A DNA stretch of 55,476 bases, taken from the NCBI GenBank assembly GCA_045628105.1, contig JAZQOX010000032.1, positions 1 to 55,476 of the forward strand, read 5' to 3'. The notes below the pieces were generated by a model. It had not been told where the DNA came from, did no database searches, and saw only the letters and a list, made by a program, of their open reading frames with translations. Each line of letters starts with the position of its first letter. Position 1 is the first letter of the stretch. A program made the translations under genes and the position numbers. This DNA is from UMGS1781 sp045628105. Lineage in GTDB: Bacteria; Bacillota; Clostridia; TANB77; CAG-508. Shown here piece by piece: positions 7,533 to 15,248 of the stretch.

Positions 7533-8279
7533 ATGCCTAGAATTGCCAGAAAAAATTTTGAAACATCTTTTTTTCATGTTATTGTACAAGGAGTTAATAA
7601 GGAATATATTTTCAATAAGAATGAATACATAGAAAGCTACCTTTCATTATTAAACAAGTACAAAGATGAGTTTCAAGTTGAAATTATTGCATATTGTATA
7701 ATGAACAATCATGCTCATATGTTGATTTTCACAGAAAGAATTAGCGAATTATCAAAATTCATGCACAAAATAAATGCTATATATGCTCAATATTATAATG
7801 AAGAGGAAAAAAGGGTTGGACATGTTTTTAGAGACAGATTTAAAAGTGAACCGATTATTTCAGAAGAATACCTTGTAAGATGTATTAAATACATACATCA
7901 AAATCCGGTAAAGGCAGGTATTACACAAAACTGCGGAGAATATAGGTATTCAACATATAATCAGTACTTAAGAAATGAGGGTGTCGCAAAAAACAAGATT
8001 TTAAATGAGATAATTGGAAAAAGAAATTATAAGAGTTTATTAGAACTAGAAGATAATATCATATTTTATGATATAGATTTGACTGATAATGAAATGATTG
8101 ACAATGTTGTATTCGATTTTAAAAGAAAATATAAAAAAACAACAGAAGAAATTTTAAAAGATGATGAAAAAGCAAAGGAAATAGTAAAAATACTTAAAGA
8201 AAAATACGGAATTGCTTATAGAATAATTGAAAAGAATTTAAATATAAGCAAAAGAAGGTTGCAAAAAATTAAACAATAA
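7533..8279 (+). CDS. REP-associated tyrosine transposase (RAYT, IS200-like Y1 family)
   Basis: This single-strand DNA transposase family moves or maintains REP palindromes. The 248-residue protein starts with PRIARKNF, carries the HUH metal site as NNHAHMLIF (His60 and His62), candidate catalytic tyrosines in YAQYYN (about 84-88), then GHVFRDRFKSEP and IHQNPVKAG, all typical of the family. The C-terminal third (about 185-248) is a charged helical extension, possibly a DNA-binding tail. I chose ATG 7533 because GGAGG lies just ahead; the frame is open further upstream, but only because it reads through the REP. Identical-core palindromes sit on both sides. It looks intact. Confidence 0.9.
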   Translation: MPRIARKNFETSFFHVIVQGVNKEYIFNKNEYIESYLSLLNKYKDEFQVEIIAYCIMNNHAHMLIFTERISELSKFMHKINAIYAQYYNEEEKRVGHVFRDRFKSEPIISEEYLVRCIKYIHQNPVKAGITQNCGEYRYSTYNQYLRNEGVAKNKILNEIIGKRNYKSLLELEDNIIFYDIDLTDNEMIDNVVFDFKRKYKKTTEEILKDDEKAKEIVKILKEKYGIAYRIIEKNLNISKRRLQKIKQ

Positions 8280-8281
8280 AA

Positions 8282-8314
8282 TGTTCCAATTAGGGACTGT
8301 CCCTAATTGGAACA
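8282..8314. repeat. REP palindrome, downstream flank of the transposase
   Basis: Perfect 16-base arms around a central T at 8298. It begins 2 bases after the transposase stop and ends immediately before the ychF ribosome site, so it may influence ychF translation. Confidence 0.9.
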
Positions 8315-8329
8315 AGGAGGTTTTGAATT

Positions 8330-9421
8330 ATGAAAATTGGAATTGTTGGTTTACCTAATGTTGGTAAGAGTACAATGTTTAATAGTATTACAAAAGCAGG
8401 TGCAGAGTGCGCAAATTATCCATTCTGTACAATTGAACCAAATGTTGGTATGGTTGCTGTGCCTGATGAGAGATTGGATAAGTTAACAGAAATGTATAAT
8501 CCTGAGAAAACAACTCATGCTGTTATTGAGTTTGTTGATATTGCTGGTTTAGTTAAAGGCGCAAGTAAGGGAGAGGGTTTAGGTAATAAATTCTTATCTC
8601 ACATTAGAGAAGTTGATGCAATTGCTGAAGTTGTTAGATGTTTTGAAAATAGCAATATTGTACATGTTGATGGAAATATTAATCCTGAACGTGATATTGA
8701 AACAATTAATTTTGAACTTATTTTTGCAGATATGGAAACTGTTGATAAGAGAATAGATAGAGCAACAAAAATGCTAAAAGCTGATAAAAAATATAAAATT
8801 GAATTAGATGCTCTAAACAGAATAAAAGCATTATTAGAATCTGGTAAACCTGCAAGAAATGTTGAACTTAATGAAGAAGAACAGGAAATGTTAAAAGACT
8901 TATATTTATTAACATCTAAACCAATAATATATATAGCAAATGTCCAAGAAGAACAATTAGCAGATGTTGATAATGATCCAAATGTAAATAAGGTTAAAGA
9001 AATTGCAAAAAGTGAAAACACAAAGTGTATTCCTTTATGTGCAAAAATAGAAGAAGAATTAAGTGTTTTAGAGGATGCAGATAAGAAAGAAATGCTTGAA
9101 ACATTTGGATTAAAAGAATCTGGATTAGATACTGTTATAAGAGAAAGCTATGATTTATTAGGATTAATGTCTTTCTTAACAGCAGGAGAACCAGAAGTTA
9201 GAGCTTGGACAATAAAAAAGGGTACAAAAGCCCCAGAAGCAGCAGGAAAAATTCATTCAGATATTCAAAGAGGATTTATAAAAGCTGAAATAGTTTCTTT
9301 TGATGACTTAATGAGAGAAGGATCAATGGCAGCAGCAAGAGAAAAAGGATTAATTAGATCAGAAGGAAAAGAATACATAATGCAAGATGGCGATATTGTT
9401 TTATTTAAATTCAATGTGTAA
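8330..9421 (+). CDS. ychF: Redox-regulated ATPase/GTPase YchF (OLA1 family)
   Basis: This is a ribosome-associated P-loop ATPase of the Obg family, with a role in translation and stress. The 363 residues match family length. The P-loop GLPNVGKST is at about 6-14, the switch II region DIAGLVKGASKGEGLGNKFL at about 68-87, NVQEE replaces the usual NKxD as expected for YchF, and a C-terminal TGS domain is present (about 280-363, ending GDIVLFKFNV). AGGAGG lies 8 bases before the ATG and directly abuts a REP palindrome. It was probably once closer to polC, before REP-bounded insertions. Confidence 0.95.
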   Translation: MKIGIVGLPNVGKSTMFNSITKAGAECANYPFCTIEPNVGMVAVPDERLDKLTEMYNPEKTTHAVIEFVDIAGLVKGASKGEGLGNKFLSHIREVDAIAEVVRCFENSNIVHVDGNINPERDIETINFELIFADMETVDKRIDRATKMLKADKKYKIELDALNRIKALLESGKPARNVELNEEEQEMLKDLYLLTSKPIIYIANVQEEQLADVDNDPNVNKVKEIAKSENTKCIPLCAKIEEELSVLEDADKKEMLETFGLKESGLDTVIRESYDLLGLMSFLTAGEPEVRAWTIKKGTKAPEAAGKIHSDIQRGFIKAEIVSFDDLMREGSMAAAREKGLIRSEGKEYIMQDGDIVLFKFNV

Positions 9422-9447
9422 AAAATAAATTATTTGGAGAAAAATAT

Positions 9448-10761
9448 ATGAAAAGTATTGTTATATTGATTAATAAAATTATCTATTTTATAGGTAAATG
9501 TGTTAAAAAAGGTAGTAGTTTACCAGGAAAAATTTCTTTAAAAATTATGCCTAATATTTTAACAAAAATAAAATTACCTGAAGATATAATTGTAGTAACA
9601 GGAAGTAATGGAAAAACTTCAACTACTGAAATGATATATAGCGTACTTAAACAAAATGGATATAATGTAGGAAGTAATCGTGAGGGTTCAAATCAAATTG
9701 AAGGCGTAACTACAATGATTTTGAATTCTTGCAATTTAGCTGGAAAAGTTAAAAACGACATTCTTGTTATTGAATCAGATGAAAGATATTTAAAACAAAT
9801 TACTAAATTTATTAAGCCAAAATATTTGGTAGTTACAAATTTATATAGAGACCAGATGACAAGAAATGGACATCCAGAATTTATCTATGACGTTATAAAA
9901 GAAGCAATTCCAAAAGAAACAAACTTAATTTTAAACACAGATGATCCACTTTCTTCTTTATATGGTTACAAAAGAGAAAATGTAACTTATATTGGAATGA
10001 ATAAAAATGATTTGGATACAGCGGAAAATACATCTGTATATAATGATGGAGTATATTGCCCAAATTGTAAAAGCAAATTAAACTATGAATTTTATCATTA
10101 TGGACATATTGGATCATATAAATGTGAAAATTGTGGACATGAGAGAAAAGAACCACAATTTGCAATTACTAATATAGATTTAAAAACTGGTGAAATTGAA
10201 ATTAACAATTCAAGTAAAATTAGCCTTAATTTAAGAAGTGTTTATAATGCTTATAATATTTTAGCAGCATTTGCTGCAACAAAATTAATTGGAGTAGAAG
10301 AAGAAAAAATTATTGATGTGTTAAATCAATATATAATAAAAAATGATAGAGTGCAAAACTTTGAATTAAACGGAAAACAAGCAATGCTACTAACATCAAA
10401 ACATGAAAATTCAATTTCATATAATCAATCTATTCAGTATGTTGTTAGAGAAAATAAACCTTGTACAGTTGTTGTAATTGTTGATGCAGTTAGTAGAAAA
10501 TATTTTACAAGCGAAACATCATGGCTATGGGATATAGATTTTGAACTGTTAAATGCGGATAATATAAAAAATATTGTGATAGCTGGAAAATATGTGCATG
10601 ATTTAGCAATTAGATTTAAATATGCTGGTATTGATAAAGATAAAATAATTGCAGAAGAAAATTTAGACGAAATGATGAATAAAGTTAAATCTTTAGAAAA
10701 CGAAAACATATATGTTATAACATGCTTCTCAGATAGAATGAAATTTATGGATAGGAGATAG
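9448..10761 (+). CDS. murT: MurT-like Mur ligase, lipid II isoglutaminyl synthase subunit
   Basis: MurT with GatD amidates D-glutamate in lipid II using ATP and glutamine. The 437-residue protein has the Mur-ligase P-loop VTGSNGKTSTTEM (about 50-62), the family's zinc ribbon (CPNC and CENC, about 204-230) and a C-terminal DUF1727 domain with SWLWDIDFELL. In textbook MurT the stretch before SWIWD reads like DGxDVSWIWD and includes an acidic residue for glutamine use. Here it reads FTSETSWLWD, so that motif is changed. gatD follows after 3 bases. The altered motif fits the inactive partner next door. Confidence 0.85.
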   Translation: MKSIVILINKIIYFIGKCVKKGSSLPGKISLKIMPNILTKIKLPEDIIVVTGSNGKTSTTEMIYSVLKQNGYNVGSNREGSNQIEGVTTMILNSCNLAGKVKNDILVIESDERYLKQITKFIKPKYLVVTNLYRDQMTRNGHPEFIYDVIKEAIPKETNLILNTDDPLSSLYGYKRENVTYIGMNKNDLDTAENTSVYNDGVYCPNCKSKLNYEFYHYGHIGSYKCENCGHERKEPQFAITNIDLKTGEIEINNSSKISLNLRSVYNAYNILAAFAATKLIGVEEEKIIDVLNQYIIKNDRVQNFELNGKQAMLLTSKHENSISYNQSIQYVVRENKPCTVVVIVDAVSRKYFTSETSWLWDIDFELLNADNIKNIVIAGKYVHDLAIRFKYAGIDKDKIIAEENLDEMMNKVKSLENENIYVITCFSDRMKFMDRR

Positions 10762-10764
10762 GTT

Positions 10765-11475
10765 ATGGAAGTAAAATTATTACATTTATATGGGGATATA
10801 ATGAATCTATATGGAGAGTATGCAAATGTTAAAATCCTAGAACAGCATTTAATAGATCAAGGAATTGATGTTACAGTAGATAAAAAATCTATTGGAGAAG
10901 ATAAAAATTTTGAAGAATATGATTTTGTATATATGGGTTCAGGAACAGAAAAAAATCAACAAGTAATATTACAAGATATTTTAAAAGATAAAGAACAGTT
11001 TATTAAAGCAATTGAAAATGGCACAACAATGCTTCTTACGGGAAATAGTTTTGAAATATTAGGTGAAAAAATTGATGATAAAAAATCTATTGGACTATTA
11101 AACTTTACTACGGAACACGTAAAAAATAGAATTACAACAGATATTATCTGCAATAGTGAAAAATTTGAAAATAAAGTTGTGGGTTTTGTAAATACAATGA
11201 GCAAAATAAATGAAAATGACACACCTTTATTTAATATCGAATGGAATAATTCTAATTTACAGGGGACAGAAGGAGTAATATATAAAAATATTATAGGAAC
11301 ACATTTAATAGGCCCATTATTAATTCGAAATCCTGAAATTTTACGATATATTATAAAGAAAATTTGTGAAAGAAAAGACGAAAAATTTGAATATAAAAAT
11401 ATAGAATATAAAGATGAAACTTTAGGATATGAATTAGTATTAAAAGAATTAGAAAATAGAAAAGAAGTAAAATAA
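10765..11475 (+). CDS. gatD: GatD-like type 1 glutamine amidotransferase, catalytic residues replaced
   Basis: This is the partner of MurT, normally the glutaminase that feeds ammonia. The 236 residues have the family N-terminus (LLHLYGDIMNLYGEYAN) and the C-terminal pattern TEGVIYKN..IGTHLIGPLLIRNPE. The nucleophile motif, normally like AICGGYQFLG, is LLTGNSFEILG here, with Gly at position 93 where Cys is expected. The catalytic His of the usual GTYLHGP motif is Ile182 (GTHLIGP). Both key residues are thus missing while the fold motifs remain. It may be a structural partner using free ammonia, or have a new role. Translation is probably coupled to murT. Confidence 0.8.
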   Translation: MEVKLLHLYGDIMNLYGEYANVKILEQHLIDQGIDVTVDKKSIGEDKNFEEYDFVYMGSGTEKNQQVILQDILKDKEQFIKAIENGTTMLLTGNSFEILGEKIDDKKSIGLLNFTTEHVKNRITTDIICNSEKFENKVVGFVNTMSKINENDTPLFNIEWNNSNLQGTEGVIYKNIIGTHLIGPLLIRNPEILRYIIKKICERKDEKFEYKNIEYKDETLGYELVLKELENRKEVK

Positions 11476-11485
11476 GGAGAAAAAT

Positions 11486-12478
11486 ATGGGGTTATTACGT
11501 TTTGCATTAGTTGGAAATTATAAAAGATTTTATGGAAAATTAAAAGAACTATCAAAAGAGAATGGAAAATCACCGGTACTTATGTTTATAGATACTGCTC
11601 TTTGTACATTAAGATTAGGATCTGGGTTACAAGATTATCTAAATTATAGATTTTATGAAAAAACATGGAAAGAAAGAAAAACCTATGCAACAATAGGAAG
11701 CATGGCAAAAGATTATAAAACTTTAGCTGGAGTTGAATATGCCGACTTTATTTCAAACAAAGTAAATTTTCATAAAAATTATTCAAAATTTACCAAAAGA
11801 GATTTTATTTCATCAGATGATAGTTTTGAAAAATTTGAAGATTTTTTATCAAAGCATGAATATTTTGTATGCAAGCCTTTAAATGGGTTAGGCGGATCAA
11901 AAGTTGAGAAGTTATCAAGAAACGATATTAAAGACAAGAAAGAATTTTTTGATAGCTTAAAAAGCGAAAATAAGTTTTTAGAAGAACTAGTGATTCAAAA
12001 CGAAACATGGGGAAAACTTAGCCCCAATAGTACTAACACATTAAGGGTTGTAACAACGGCTGTAAATGATGATGTGAAAATTGTTTTTGCAGGTGCAAGA
12101 ATTGGAAGCGGAAGAACAATAGCTGACAATTTTCACCAAGGTGGACAGGCTGCTTTAGTTGATTTAGAAACGGGAAAACTAGTTGGAAAAGGTATAGATA
12201 AAGAGTTGAAAGAATCTGAAAGTAGTGTTACAGGAGTTAAAATTGATGGCTATGAAGTACCATATTGGGAAGAAATAAAGAAGATGGTAAAAGAGGCAGC
12301 ATTAGTAAATAACAAAATCCATATTATTGGATGGGACGTAGCAATTGGAAAAGATGGACCATTAATAATTGAAGGTAATAGAGGACCGGGATTTGACCTG
12401 GTACAAGTACTAATGAAAAGAGGAACAAAATATATATTTGAAGATTTAAAAAAAGAAATAAAAATGAATATCTGTTAA
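11486..12478 (+). CDS. ATP-grasp protein (sugar-transfer-associated type)
   Basis: This 330-residue protein looks like the ATPgrasp_ST family: KPLNGLGGSKVEKL (about 129-142, ATP-binding loop), NTLRVVTT, ADNFHQGGQAALVDLETGKL, and IIGWDVAIGKDGPLIIEGNRGPGFD near the end (about 273-300, metal and ATP ligands). Such enzymes join a carboxylate to an amine or similar group, often in surface polymer synthesis; the substrate is unknown. It lies 10 bases after gatD with GGAG ahead of the ATG, so it is probably in the murT-gatD operon. It is convergent with a paralogue and overlaps it by 4 bases. Confidence 0.8.
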   Translation: MGLLRFALVGNYKRFYGKLKELSKENGKSPVLMFIDTALCTLRLGSGLQDYLNYRFYEKTWKERKTYATIGSMAKDYKTLAGVEYADFISNKVNFHKNYSKFTKRDFISSDDSFEKFEDFLSKHEYFVCKPLNGLGGSKVEKLSRNDIKDKKEFFDSLKSENKFLEELVIQNETWGKLSPNSTNTLRVVTTAVNDDVKIVFAGARIGSGRTIADNFHQGGQAALVDLETGKLVGKGIDKELKESESSVTGVKIDGYEVPYWEEIKKMVKEAALVNNKIHIIGWDVAIGKDGPLIIEGNRGPGFDLVQVLMKRGTKYIFEDLKKEIKMNIC

Positions 12479-12498
12479 AAGATATTCATTAATTTTTT
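12463..12498. terminator. Bidirectional terminator holding both stop codons
   Basis: Eleven-base perfect arms (12463-12473 and 12480-12490) with a 6-base loop. The TAA of the plus gene (12476-12478) and the TAA of the minus gene (12477-12475) both fall in or at the loop. T tracts follow on both strands. Confidence 0.85.
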
Positions 12499-13473
12499 AT
12501 ATTTAGGAATTAAACCTTCCTTTTTATTTGATAAACTTGGTTTAACTTGGTAAACACCAGGGAAGCAATTACCTTCCACAATTACTGGACCGTTTTTGCT
12601 AATTGCTACATCCCAACCAACATAAGAAATTTCAGGAACTTTTTTAGCACATTCTTTTACAAGTTCAACTGCTTCTTTAAACATTGGAATTTTAAAACCA
12701 ACTATTTTGGCTTTAGATATTGGATGTTCATAATAAATATTATCATCTCTATCAATTGCTTCTACAAAAACTGTTCCGGATTCATCAGCATATGTGTACA
12801 TTCCACCACTTGAAAAATTATCAACTACGCCACCATTACCAATTTTTAAAACAGCTTGTAAAAAATAAGGTTGTCCATCTTTTAAGAAAGTAAACATACG
12901 CATTGTATTAACAGATTTTTCGTATAGTGAGTTCATATCAGGATGTTGAATAATGCAATCTTCAACTAATAATTGTTTATTTTGAATAAGTGTATCATAT
13001 AAAATAGAGGCTTGCTCATCAGAGGTATATTCAAATTTTTCTACACCATTTCCGCCAGTTGCGTCTATTGGTTTAACAATTATTGCTTTATGATTTTTAA
13101 AAAACATGATAAATTCATCTTTATTATTTTCGAGAAACATCCAATCACGTTTTAGGTAGTCGTTAAATATTTTATTAAATTCAATTTTGTTTTCAAACTT
13201 ATGAAAGAAGGACTTATCATTGTATGTTCCAACAATTTCGTTGTTTTTTCCTCTTGTTAAATATGTTTTGCGTTCCTGTTTGTTTAAATTATAGAATTCA
13301 AATTCTTGGTAATCATAATATCCGGCTTGATATACAAGTCCACATTTAATAATATCCAAAAATAGAAGTATCTTATTTTTACCAGTTTTTTTGTTAATTG
13401 AATTAATTATTTTGAACATGTTTGAGTAATCAAGTCTGAATATTCTTTTTATTAAATAGCGAAATTTTTTCAT
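12475..13473 (-). CDS. ATP-grasp protein, paralogue of the 11486 gene
   Basis: This 332-residue protein has the same motifs as its convergent neighbour: KPIDATGGNGVEKF, NTMRMFTF, VDNFSSGGMYTYAD, and YVGWDVAISKNGPVIVEGNCFPGVYQV. The two are clearly related but far from identical, so the duplication is old. I start it at the ATG at 13473, which has TTGGAGG 8 bases ahead; the frame is open to 13500 but that start has no good site. It lies 31 bases after the DUF4364 gene on the same strand and is probably co-transcribed with it. Substrate unknown. Confidence 0.8.
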   Translation of the reverse strand: MKKFRYLIKRIFRLDYSNMFKIINSINKKTGKNKILLFLDIIKCGLVYQAGYYDYQEFEFYNLNKQERKTYLTRGKNNEIVGTYNDKSFFHKFENKIEFNKIFNDYLKRDWMFLENNKDEFIMFFKNHKAIIVKPIDATGGNGVEKFEYTSDEQASILYDTLIQNKQLLVEDCIIQHPDMNSLYEKSVNTMRMFTFLKDGQPYFLQAVLKIGNGGVVDNFSSGGMYTYADESGTVFVEAIDRDDNIYYEHPISKAKIVGFKIPMFKEAVELVKECAKKVPEISYVGWDVAISKNGPVIVEGNCFPGVYQVKPSLSNKKEGLIPKYKKLMNIF

Positions 13474-13504
13474 AATAACCTCCAAGTTAAATGGTTTCAT
13501 ATAT

Positions 13505-14038
13505 TTATTTTGTTAGCATTTTTAGCATTTTAGGATAAATTTTTACTGCGTTTTTATTCCAATTATCTACAATTGCTTTTGCTTGTTCTCTTGAACCTGC
13601 AAATGTTTTAACTTCAAAAGTTACCTGATTATTTTCTGTTATTTTACAAATTACAGTGTATGAATTTTCACTTTCTGGAATAAAGTCGGCTGTAATTGAA
13701 TATTCGTCTTGAATAGAACGAAGATCTTCTTTAAAATTGTTATCAATCTGAAATCTTGTAAAACCAGGAATTAAATCTTGTACAAGAAGAACAGCTTCTT
13801 TACCTTCTTTGGTTAATTCATAAATTGTTTCATTTTTTTCAGAAAGTCCTTTTATTAAATATTTATTTTCTATCAAATCAAGTAAAAATTGTTGAAAATA
13901 AAAATAGTTCATATCTTCAAAAAGTAAAATTAGCTTATATAGGTCAGTGTTTTCAATTGCTTTATCTAATTTACTTAAAATGTATAAGATTAATGCTTTA
14001 TTTTCTGCTAATGTTTCGTTATCAGATGCAAGTTTCAT
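13505..14038 (-). CDS. DUF4364 family protein
   Basis: This 177-residue cytoplasmic protein is recognised as DUF4364 from its opening ENKALILYILSKLDKAIENTDLY and length. The first 75 residues look like a winged helix (helix-turn-helix-strand, ending YELTKEGKEAVLL), and the rest is a mixed domain ending in AKAIVDNWNKNAVKIYPKML. The family is common in Clostridia and is thought to be regulatory. AAGGAG lies ahead of the ATG. The long hairpin element at 14091-14204 lies just upstream and would be in its 5' leader if transcription starts further right. Confidence 0.75.
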   Translation of the reverse strand: MKLASDNETLAENKALILYILSKLDKAIENTDLYKLILLFEDMNYFYFQQFLLDLIENKYLIKGLSEKNETIYELTKEGKEAVLLVQDLIPGFTRFQIDNNFKEDLRSIQDEYSITADFIPESENSYTVICKITENNQVTFEVKTFAGSREQAKAIVDNWNKNAVKIYPKMLKMLTK

Positions 14039-14090
14039 TACAAATCTCCTTAAATTCTTATAATAATTAATTTATTTATAGTACAAAGTA

Positions 14091-14204
14091 GCCCAACGCA
14101 GGAGTTATATATTTAGATGAAATCGAGGACCCCCGAAAAACATCGTAGGCGTTTCCATCGTGGGCTCGATTGAAGATAAATATATAACTCCTACGAGATT
14201 GGGC
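14091..14204. repeat. Long imperfect hairpin element (MITE-like), full copy
   Basis: Nested inverted arms: GCCCAA/TTGGGC outside, a 15-base block GGAGTTATATATTTA pairing with TAAATATATAACTCC, then CTCGATT/AATCGAG and CCC/GGGG within. Small internal loops separate the blocks. The central part holds two ACGATG repeats on the minus strand. The right arm recurs alone at 20213-20242. It is either a non-coding mobile palindrome or a structured RNA read on the minus strand ahead of the DUF4364 gene. The 337-base gap between genes holds this and the dinD promoter. Confidence 0.6.
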
Positions 14205-14310
14205 GGATTTAAAAATCATCAACATAAATAAACTATAAATCAAAAATATTATAGCACAAATATAGAAAAAAACCAAGAAAAATGATATAATAAAAGAAAA
14301 AAAGAAATAC

Positions 14311-14346
14311 AAACACTTGTTTTTTAAAATAAAACCATGTTATAAT
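14311..14346 (+). promoter_or_regulatory. dinD-like gene promoter with candidate LexA box
   Basis: TTGTTT (14317-14322), an 18-base spacer and TATAAT (14341-14346). AAACACTTGTTT (14311-14322) covers the -35 box and fits AAACNNNNGTTT, the same palindrome as at the lexA promoter. Confidence 0.6.
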
Positions 14347-14375
14347 ATTGCCAAATTGATTAAGGAGGTTTAAAA

Positions 14376-15236
14376 ATGAGTGAGAATGAAATAAAAGAAA
14401 ACATGGAAATGGTGCTATTTGAAAATAACAAAATTAGAAGGCAAATGTATGAAGGAGAATGGAATTATTCTATAGTAGATATTGTAGCAATATTAACAGA
14501 ACAAAAAGAATATCAAAAGGGTAGAAAATATTGGAATAAGTTAAAAGAAAGATTACAAAATGAAGAAAATTCTGAAGCGGTGACAAATTGTCACCAGTTG
14601 AAAATGATTGCATCTGATGGAAAAATGAGACTGACAGATTGTGCCAATAGAGAGACTATTTTTAGATTAATTCAATCTATTCCATCACCAAATGCAGAAC
14701 CATTCAAATTATGGTTTGCAAGATTAGCAGAAGAAAGAATTCAGGAAATTATAGATCCATCACTTGCAGTTGAAAGAGCAAGACAGACTTATTTGAAAAA
14801 AGGTTATACCGAAGAATGGACGGACACAAGAATTAAAGGAATTGCAGCTAGAAATTCTTTAACAAACGAGTGGAAAAATAGAGGTGCAACTACAAAAGAT
14901 TATGGAATTTTAACAGATGAAATAAGTAAAGGTACATTTGGGGTTACAACGCAACAGCACAAAGAATTAAAAAAATTAGAAAAACAAAATTTAAGAGATA
15001 ATATGTCTGCAATGGAATTAGCTCTTATGACATTAGCAGAGGTAACAACAACAGAAATACATAAAACAAATGATTCATATGGATTAAATGAATTACAAAA
15101 GGATGCTCATGATGGAGGAGAGATAGCTTCAATAACAAGAAAAAACATTGAAGAAAAAATTGGACACCCGGTATTAACATCTGAAAATGCAAAAGATTTT
15201 AGAGAAAAAAATTTAAAATTAAAAAGTAGTAAATAA
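14376..15236 (+). CDS. DinD-like / BRO-N domain protein
   Basis: The 286-residue protein has a BRO-N-type N-terminal domain (about 10-110, with WNYSIVDIVAILTE and LIQSIPSPNAEPFKLWFARLAEERI). It then has the conserved DinD region: SLAVERARQTYLKKGYTEEW, RIKGIAARNSLTNEWKNRG, ILTDEISKGTFGVTT and MTLAEVTTTEIHKTND. DinD of E. coli is SOS-induced and reported to inhibit RecA filaments, so a DNA-damage role is plausible. A candidate LexA box overlaps its promoter, and dnaE starts 12 bases after its stop, suggesting co-expression. A phage antirepressor relative is the alternative. Confidence 0.75.
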   Translation: MSENEIKENMEMVLFENNKIRRQMYEGEWNYSIVDIVAILTEQKEYQKGRKYWNKLKERLQNEENSEAVTNCHQLKMIASDGKMRLTDCANRETIFRLIQSIPSPNAEPFKLWFARLAEERIQEIIDPSLAVERARQTYLKKGYTEEWTDTRIKGIAARNSLTNEWKNRGATTKDYGILTDEISKGTFGVTTQQHKELKKLEKQNLRDNMSAMELALMTLAEVTTTEIHKTNDSYGLNELQKDAHDGGEIASITRKNIEEKIGHPVLTSENAKDFREKNLKLKSSK

Positions 15237-15248
15237 AAGGAGAAAATT

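Noticed and set aside
14091..14204. Possible 6S RNA or known riboswitch
   Set aside because: It has a long hairpin with internal loops, but I could not match conserved 6S or riboswitch core sequences, and a truncated copy exists elsewhere.
14076..14312. 78-codon minus-strand ORF over the hairpin element
   Set aside because: It reads through both arms of the palindrome and through low-complexity AT sequence and has no ribosome site; the nucleotide structure explains it better.
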